Below are positions 58,087 to 64,000 of a DNA stretch of 64,000 nt, in pieces (position 1 is the first letter of the stretch; each line of letters opens with the position of its first letter). Source of the DNA: Azospirillum baldaniorum. GTDB taxonomy: Bacteria; Pseudomonadota; Alphaproteobacteria; Azospirillales; Azospirillaceae. The DNA lies in contig NZ_CP022254.1 in assembly GCF_003119195.2 (NCBI RefSeq), positions 975,501-1,039,500 on the forward strand. The letters are read 5' to 3'. A program made the position numbers and the translations under genes. The notes below the pieces were generated by a model that saw only the letters and a program-made list of their open reading frames with translations, had not been told where the DNA came from and made no database searches.

Positions 58087-58550
58087 TCAGTGCGCGTAGG
58101 TGCCGACCAGTTCGGCTTCGCCCAGCAGGTGTTTGCCGGCCTCCTTGCGCACCTCGTTGACCGTCGCTTTAGGCCCGAGGCCGAGCGCGTCCACGTCCAA
58201 CGCCATAAGGCGGAAGCGGTAATGATGCGCGGCGTGCCCGCGGGGGGATTGGGGCCGTCGTAATGCGCGTGGCCATAATCGTTGATCCCGTGCCCCAGGC
58301 TTTCGGTCTTGGCGCCCGCGGTGACGCCCTCGGGCAGGCGGTCGCGCTCGGCGGCTACGTTGTAGACGGCCCAATGATGGAAAACGCCGCGTGGCGCATC
58401 GGGGTCGTCAACAATCAGGGCATAGCTGCGGGTGCCGGCGGGGGCATCCCTCCATTCCAGCGGTGGCGAGATGTTGCCGCCATCCGCCGTGTGCCTTGAC
58501 GGGATCGTCTGCCCGTTCGGGAAGGCCGGGCTGTATAGAGCGAACGGCAT
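58087..58550 (-). pseudogene. YbhB/YbcL (PEBP-like) gene with a single frameshift
   Basis: From 58550 the frame reads MPFALYSPAFPNGQTIPSRH, then LEWRDAPAGTRSYALIVDDP and FHHWAVYNVAAERDRLPEG, the bacterial phosphatidylethanolamine-binding-protein fold. After GPNPPAG (near 58233) the frame departs. The correct continuation, HAAHHYRFRLMALDVDALG to the stop at 58087, is in another frame. One missing C in GGC-ACG explains it. The shift beside a GC-rich run could be a real mutation or a sequencing error. With it repaired the product would be ~154 residues. Confidence 0.8.
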
Positions 58551-59480
58551 GCTATCGATCCCTCGTGTTTTCGCCGCGCGATGCGTCTCGTTCCTGCGGC
58601 TGATCTGGAACCTCACTGCGGACAGCCTGCCGTTGCTGGAGTCCGGAGGGGGCCTTCACCTCGGCGGAGGCACCCGGTGCCTCACGCAGCCATTCTCGCT
58701 TCACGCAAACGCCCATCGGATGCTCCCGAACGTGCCTGTCGACGGAGATCCTCCGGCCCACCGTGGGGTGGTGAGCCGGAGGTCCGCGGTCGAGCTTTCC
58801 GCGGGTGGAAGGGCCTTCAGCGGCGGTGTGCAGATCATGCTTCGGAGGCGACCGTCACCCTCGACGGCGCGGCAGGGGGTTCGAGGAACGCCGAGATTGA
58901 CGCCGCTGGACGAGGTCGCTGCACACCCGCTCTCCCGCATTCACGCCACGAAGTATCGTGCCGCATCGCCGGCTGGCCATCCGGCGTGTGCCTGAGGGAG
59001 ATCCCTTACCGACGGCCTCAGTGATGCTGCACGACAGGCGCTTCCACGAGAGCGACCAATCCACGCAGTTCGGATAACGGGCAGCCGTCGTGCGGCTCAG
59101 CGCGTTACCGAGCCATCCATGCTCGATTCCTTGCACATGCCGGTGCCGGTGAACGCAGGACGCGATGATGCGGATTGGCGGATGCGGGCGCACACGGCTC
59201 AACGTTGATTCGTCCGGCGGCCAGCGTATCGATGAGCAGGGTCGCGCAGACCCGAAAGATCCGCTTCCTGATCGGCAGCTCGGCATGCAATGCCGCAACC
59301 GCATCCGGCACCTCCAACAGGCGCGACTCAAAACCATTTATTCTGCCCTCATTCTTTCAGGACACTACAGACTTCTTGGCTCCTCTTGCTATTGGGGCAG
59401 GAACTATTTCGGCAGTGGAAAGTTAATGAAGCGACCATCTCCCGCCTCGTGGTCGTCCACCGTACACGAGGGAACTCGCC
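58551..59480. other. 930-bp region without supported genes
   Basis: Short frames occur on both strands, but none has a ribosome site plus recognisable sequence. GC content falls after 59330, where the promoter of the large kinase gene should lie. GGAAC at 59399 with AGTT 16 bp on loosely recalls an EcfG promoter. Confidence 0.4.
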
Positions 59481-62400
59481 ATGATCTCAGCGTCATCGTC
59501 ACAGGAGCCTCTAGGGTTTCTCCGCGGCGGGGGAGAGCTTGGCGCGCTGATGCGCGCAAAGGACTGGTCGACCCATCCGCTTGGACCACCCGAGACCTGG
59601 ACCCAGAGCATCAAGACCGCCGTCAGCCTTTGCCTGAACTCCCGTTTCCCGATCCTGCTCTGGCTTGGCCCCGAGCTCCGCATCGTCTACAACAACGCCT
59701 ACATCCCGTTCCTCGGCGAGACGAAGCATCCGGCCATGCTCGGCGCCCCCGGGCGCGAGGCTTGGAGCGAGATCTGGCCGGCCATCGGCCCGATGCACGA
59801 CGAGGTCCGGGCCGGGCGAGCAACCTGGGTCGAAGACCTCCAGTTCTTCTTCGCCCGGCGGCTGCCGCTCGAAGAAGTCTATGTCACCTTCAGCTACAGC
59901 CCGATCCTGGCGGAGGATGCCCGCACGCTCGAAGGGGTCTTCTGTGTCTGCACGGAGACCACCGAGAGGGTGCTCGGCGAGCGGCGGCTCTCGACCCTGC
60001 GCGACCTCGGCCTGCGGGTGTCCGAGCAACGCACGGTCGACGCCGCCTGTCGGAAGGCCGTCGAGGTTCTGGACGCCAACCCCTTGGACATCCCGTTCGC
60101 GGCCATCTATCTCCTGGATGAGGATGGCGCAACCGCCCGCCGGACCGCGGGGGCGCGGCTGTCCGATGATCCATCGACGTTCCCTACGGTTTTTCCACTC
60201 TCCGAACATGCCGCGCACCAGCCCTGGCCGTTGGCCGCGGTCGCACGGACGCAAAAGGCCGTGGAGGTGCGCAACCTCCCGAGCCGCGGCGGCATATTCA
60301 CCGCCCCCCTATGGCCCGACCTCGTCCAAACCGCCCTCATCCTTCCCTTGGAGATGCAGAGCCAATCGGCCTTGGCGGGGTTCTTCATTGTCGGGATCAG
60401 CCCACGGCGCGTTCTGGACGCGGATTACCGCAGCTTTCTCGACTTGGTGGCGGGGCACATCGCGGGAGGTGTTGCGGATGCACGGGCTTTCGAAAGCGAA
60501 CGCCGGCGCGCGGAGGCGCTTGCGGACATCGATCGGGCCAAAACGATATTCTTTTCCAACGTCAGCCACGAGTTCCGCACGCCGCTCACCCTGATGATAA
60601 GCCCCCTCGAGGAGTTGCTGGCCAAGCCCGAAGGCGAGTTGCCGGAGGACGGCCGGGTTCTGGTGACGATGGCCCATCGCAACAGCCTGCGCCTGCTCAA
60701 GCTCGTGAACATGCTGCTCGACTTCTCCCGCATCGAAGCGGGCCGGGCGCAGGCGGCCTACGAACCGACGGACCTTTCGCGCTTCACCGCGGAACTGGCG
60801 TCGAACTTCGGCTCGCTCTGCGAACGCGCCGGCTTGCGGTTCGACATCGCCTGCCCGCCGCTTCCGCAACCGGTCTATGTGGACCGGGACATGTGGGAGA
60901 AGATCGTCCTCAACCTGCTCTCCAACGCCATCAAGTATACCTTCGAAGGCGGGATCACCGTGCGCATGGCCGCGACGACCGACGGCGTCGCGCTGCGGGT
61001 CAGCGACACCGGAATCGGCATTCCGACCGCGGACTTGCCACAGATCTTCAAGCGCTTCCACCGCATCGAGGGCCAGAAAGGCCGCTCGTTCGAGGGCAGC
61101 GGCATCGGCCTGGCGCTCGTGCAGGAACTGGTCCATCTGCATTGCGGCATAATTACGGCCGAGAGCAAGGTCGGCCGGGGCACGACGTTCACGGTTGGCC
61201 TGCCGTTCGGGACAGGCTCCCTGCCGGCGGAGCGGGTCGGGGTTCCACACTCCCAGTTCCTCACCTCCGCGCGAGCGGCCGCCTACGTCGAGGAGGCGCT
61301 GCGATGGCTGCCCAGCGATGACCGCGCAGACAAGATGCCGCGCCTTCCGGGTGAGGTGGCGGGTGCAGCGCGTTCCAAGAAACGCGCAAGGATTCTGCTG
61401 GCTGACGACAACGCCGACATGCGGGACTACCTGATCCGCCTGCTGTCAGCGCACTGGGACGTCACGGCGGTCCCGGATGGCCAGGAGGCGCTGGCGGCGG
61501 CGCGGCAGCGCAGGCCCGACCTCGTACTGTCGGACGTGATGATGCCCTGCCTGAGCGGAGTCGACCTGGTAACCGCTCTACGGCGGGAACCGAAGCTCGC
61601 GGACGTGCCGATCATTCTTCTGTCCGCACGCGCCGGCGAGGCGGCACAGGTGGAGGGGCTCGCCGCCGGAGCCGACGACTATGTCATCAAGCCGTTTGCC
61701 GCCCGCGAACTGCTGGCCCGGGTGAATTCCGCCCTTGCCCTGTCACGGCAGCGCCACGACGCGGCCGACCGCGTGCGCCGAAGCGAAGCGCAGCTGAGGG
61801 CGGCCGTCGATCTCGTCGGCATGACGCTTTATTCCTGGGACCCGACGACGGACGCCTTGGATTGGGATGCGCGCCTCAAGGCCATGTGGGGCCTGCCTCC
61901 CGAGGCCCACGTGGACGTGGACATCTTTCTGGGGGCGATTCACCCGGACGACCGACCGCGCGTCGAAGCGGCCATTGCGCACTGCCGCGATCCCCGGGGC
62001 GACGGCGTCTATGCCATCGCCTATCGCGTCATCGGAATCGAGGACGGGGTTGAGCGGTGGATCTCCACGCACGGCCAAACCGTCTTCGACGCGGGGCGAC
62101 CCATCGGATTCATCGGGGCCGCGCTCGACATCACCGCGCACAAGCGGGCGGAAGATGACCTGCGTGAGAGCGAAGAGCGCTTCCAGCAATTCGCCGCGCA
62201 CTCCACCAGCGTGCTCTGGATGGTCGATGTCAGGACCATGCGCATGGAATACCTCAGTCCCGCCTACGAGCAAGTCTGGGGAGAGCCGCCGGACGCGATG
62301 CTGCAGGACTGGCGTCCCCACTGGCTCGGGACCGTGCACCCGGAGGATCGGGAGCTTGCAAGCGGCGCGATGGACCGTGTCCTGCGGGGCGAGACTGTCG

Positions 62401-63173
62401 ACCAGGAGTACCGCATCGTCCGGGGCAACGGCTCGGTGCGCTGGATTCGCGACACCTTCTTCGCCATCCGCGGCACGGGCGGCCGGATACGGCGCGTTGC
62501 CGGTATCGCCCAGGACATCACGAACCACAGCGGCTCGCTGATCTACGTGATCAATGCCGAGGAAGCGTCTCAGCGAGAGTTGCTCCTCCTGCTGCGAGGC
62601 GTTGGGTATGACGTGAAGGCTTTCACGTCCGCGCGTGCCTTCCTCGAGATCGCGCCGGCGCTGATACCCGGCTGCGTGCTGCTCGACATCAGGGCGCCGG
62701 AGACGGGCGGCCTGGCGATCCCGAGGGAACTCCGGGCGCGGCGGATCCACCTCCCCGTGATCGTCATGGGCAGCTGCGATGGAAACATCAGGTTGGCGGT
62801 GCGGGCCATGAAGGCGGGCGCGGTGGATTTCTTGGAAGTGCCTTACGAGCGTGAGGCGCTGCTGGCCGCGGTGGCGTCTGCCTTGGCCGACATCCGGGAC
62901 ACGGCGGAACGCAGCAGCGTTGCGGAAGTCGCGCGGGCACGCATTGCGGACATGTCCACCCGTGAGCGGGCGGTGCTGGAGGGGCTGCTTGCCGGCGGTA
63001 CGAACAAGACCATGGCCAGGGATCTTGGGATCAGCCCACGCACGGTGGAGAACCACCGGGCCCACGTGATGGAACGGCTCGGCGCACGTACCCTGCCCGA
63101 GGCCGTGCTCATGGCCGCGGCGGCAGGCCTGCGCCCCCCGCTCCGGACACAGGGCGAAACGCAGGAGGAGTAG
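59481..63173 (+). CDS. Soluble hybrid histidine kinase fused to a FixJ-like output
   Basis: This 1230-residue protein has no membrane segment. In order: PAS-like ~25-165, GAF ~175-345, HisKA with His363 (SNVSHEFRTPLTLM), HATPase ~465-575 (NLLSNAIKYTF, VSDTGIGIP, GSGIGLALVQ), receiver ~637-745 with Asp685 and Lys737, PAS ~765-885 and ~895-1015, a second receiver ~1020-1135, and a LuxR helix-turn-helix ~1158-1215 (MSTRERAVLEGLLAGGTNKT, ISPRTVENHRAHVMERL). The second receiver keeps Asp1069 but has Asn-Ala-Glu-Glu for the acidic pocket and Val1120 for the essential Lys. One polypeptide thus senses, signals and binds DNA. Confidence 0.9.
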   Translation: MISASSSQEPLGFLRGGGELGALMRAKDWSTHPLGPPETWTQSIKTAVSLCLNSRFPILLWLGPELRIVYNNAYIPFLGETKHPAMLGAPGREAWSEIWPAIGPMHDEVRAGRATWVEDLQFFFARRLPLEEVYVTFSYSPILAEDARTLEGVFCVCTETTERVLGERRLSTLRDLGLRVSEQRTVDAACRKAVEVLDANPLDIPFAAIYLLDEDGATARRTAGARLSDDPSTFPTVFPLSEHAAHQPWPLAAVARTQKAVEVRNLPSRGGIFTAPLWPDLVQTALILPLEMQSQSALAGFFIVGISPRRVLDADYRSFLDLVAGHIAGGVADARAFESERRRAEALADIDRAKTIFFSNVSHEFRTPLTLMISPLEELLAKPEGELPEDGRVLVTMAHRNSLRLLKLVNMLLDFSRIEAGRAQAAYEPTDLSRFTAELASNFGSLCERAGLRFDIACPPLPQPVYVDRDMWEKIVLNLLSNAIKYTFEGGITVRMAATTDGVALRVSDTGIGIPTADLPQIFKRFHRIEGQKGRSFEGSGIGLALVQELVHLHCGIITAESKVGRGTTFTVGLPFGTGSLPAERVGVPHSQFLTSARAAAYVEEALRWLPSDDRADKMPRLPGEVAGAARSKKRARILLADDNADMRDYLIRLLSAHWDVTAVPDGQEALAAARQRRPDLVLSDVMMPCLSGVDLVTALRREPKLADVPIILLSARAGEAAQVEGLAAGADDYVIKPFAARELLARVNSALALSRQRHDAADRVRRSEAQLRAAVDLVGMTLYSWDPTTDALDWDARLKAMWGLPPEAHVDVDIFLGAIHPDDRPRVEAAIAHCRDPRGDGVYAIAYRVIGIEDGVERWISTHGQTVFDAGRPIGFIGAALDITAHKRAEDDLRESEERFQQFAAHSTSVLWMVDVRTMRMEYLSPAYEQVWGEPPDAMLQDWRPHWLGTVHPEDRELASGAMDRVLRGETVDQEYRIVRGNGSVRWIRDTFFAIRGTGGRIRRVAGIAQDITNHSGSLIYVINAEEASQRELLLLLRGVGYDVKAFTSARAFLEIAPALIPGCVLLDIRAPETGGLAIPRELRARRIHLPVIVMGSCDGNIRLAVRAMKAGAVDFLEVPYEREALLAAVASALADIRDTAERSSVAEVARARIADMSTRERAVLEGLLAGGTNKTMARDLGISPRTVENHRAHVMERLGARTLPEAVLMAAAAGLRPPLRTQGETQEE

Positions 63174-63319
63174 GGGCACGCCGTAGGGATGTGCCGGATT
63201 GCTGCGCCCCGGCCCCATCGTGATATTGCACATCGTCTTGCAGTTGGTGGCGCAACCACGTTCCGACTGCAACGTCTCGACAGCTCGATCGGTCTCGATA
63301 GGCACGAGGAGCCGCCTTC

Positions 63320-64000
63320 ATGCATGTTTCCAGCCAGCTTCGCCACGACCAGCCCACGAGGCATCGCCATAACCCTGGCGATGTTCTGAGCTCGCTGGCG
63401 ATGACCACGCGCTACGGCCGCGGGCAGGAGATCTATACCCAGGATCACCCGGCCGAGCACTGGTACCGCGTCGTTTCCGGCGCGGCGCGGCGCTTTACCG
63501 TTCAGGTCAACGGACGGCGGCAAATCGTGGACTTCCTGCTGCCCGGCGATTTTTTCGGCCTTGCATCCCGGAACGTGCATCTCTTCGCCGTCGAGGCGAT
63601 CGTGGAGGGCACGATCGTGGCCGCCTACCCACGCGAGCGCGCCGAGGCCCTTGCCGACGCCAACCCCCATCTCGGACGGGAAATCCGTACCGTGACGGCT
63701 GCGGAAATTGCCCGCCTGCAGACGAGGATTCTCATCCTTGGGCGTATCGGCTCGCTGGGAAAGGTCAGTGCCTTCCTCCTCGAGATGGCGGAGCGCCTGT
63801 CCAGCAGGACCCAGGCCAGCAAAGCCGGGGAAGGGATTCTCCTGCCGATGTCGCGCTACGACATCGCCGATTATCTCACCCTGTCGGTCGAGACGGTGAG
63901 CCGCGCCTTGACCAGCCTCAAGCAACGCGGCGCCATCAGGCTCGTGGGCACCCGCCGTGTCAAAATCATCCATTACGACGCCCTCGAGGACAGCGACGAA
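63320..64000 (+). CDS. Crp/Fnr-family regulator (3' end outside window)
   Basis: 227 residues are visible from ATG 63320, after GAGGAG; no stop precedes the window end. The cyclic-nucleotide-binding-like barrel has YGRGQEIYTQDHPAEHWYRV, VVSGAARRFTVQVNGRRQI and FLLPGDFFGL. The winged helix has MSRYDIADYLTLSVETVSRA and LTSLKQRGAIRLVG. The visible N-terminus contains no Cys, so this is not an oxygen-sensing Fnr; it is FixK- or Crp-like. It lies 147 bp after the large kinase-regulator, in the same direction. Confidence 0.92.
   Translation, partial: MHVSSQLRHDQPTRHRHNPGDVLSSLAMTTRYGRGQEIYTQDHPAEHWYRVVSGAARRFTVQVNGRRQIVDFLLPGDFFGLASRNVHLFAVEAIVEGTIVAAYPRERAEALADANPHLGREIRTVTAAEIARLQTRILILGRIGSLGKVSAFLLEMAERLSSRTQASKAGEGILLPMSRYDIADYLTLSVETVSRALTSLKQRGAIRLVGTRRVKIIHYDALEDSDE

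Noticed and set aside
59399..59425. EcfG general-stress promoter (GGAAC-N16-AGTT) before the large kinase
   Set aside because: The -10 part does not match CGTT and no second example in the window supports it.

Overview
The window is a high-GC alphaproteobacterial chromosome segment, most like Azospirillum or a close Rhodospirillales relative. The evidence is a dnaN-recF-gyrB cluster in the order used by these bacteria, strongly GC-biased third codon positions, many two-component and c-di-GMP genes, and a tetratricopeptide-rich glycosyltransferase pair. The genus is inferred from style and gene content, not from a search.

Layout. 1-3755: two convergent TPR proteins with C-terminal glycosyltransferase-like domains. 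3853-9422: PA0069-type radical SAM protein, tyrS and a large membrane hybrid histidine kinase. 9677-17234: Tat-exported carbonic-anhydrase-like protein, a small exported protein with a perfect Shine-Dalgarno, D-tartrate dehydratase with a divergent LysR regulator coupled to a GST, a metallo-beta-lactamase-fold hydrolase, small unknowns, tRNA-Asn and tRNA-Asp with their own promoter and terminator, and a lipoprotein. 17432-27383: a tightly overlapping operon (isochorismatase-fold hydrolase, XapX, YtcJ amidohydrolase, DoxX, MFS-ABM fusion, alginate-export-type porin) facing a MASE4 kinase and a LuxR response regulator, followed by an alpha/beta hydrolase. The two outward promoter regions share a palindrome, so one regulon is likely. 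27797-33804: diguanylate cyclase, feoA-feoB-feoB-associated genes, a TPR lipoprotein-like gene and a YeeZ-type epimerase. 34067-39259: dnaN, recF, gyrB and a strong terminator.

39259-53355 is an accessory island of lower-GC and decaying genes. It holds a Gabija-like pair (class 2 OLD nuclease plus UvrD-type helicase). Both genes are damaged: the helicase is split after its Walker A by an IS630-family element of 1138 bp with TA duplication, and the nuclease has a stop at codon 4. Beyond a 1.5-kb scar with an IS-end-like inverted repeat and a (TGGCG)10 tract comes the most unusual module. It is a two-gene operon encoding a cytoplasmic amidase/trypsin-like protease/EEP-nuclease triple fusion (901 aa) and a membrane-anchored trypsin-fold protein that has lost the whole catalytic triad (581 aa). 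Facing it is the wreck of a trypsin-nSTAND1-WD40 protein joined to a histidine-kinase tail. Three trypsin-fold proteins within 6.5 kb, beside a Gabija-like locus, point to a protease-centred conflict system that I do not recognise as a described one.

53623-64000: a GT4 glycosyltransferase with an amylo-alpha-1,6-glucosidase, a four-gene operon of stress-type proteins (frameshifted YbhB/PEBP-like gene, DUF2267, helix-hairpin-helix protein, 60-aa hydrophilic protein), a 1230-aa soluble protein that combines a hybrid histidine kinase with a complete FixJ-like output, and the start of a Crp/Fnr regulator cut by the window edge.
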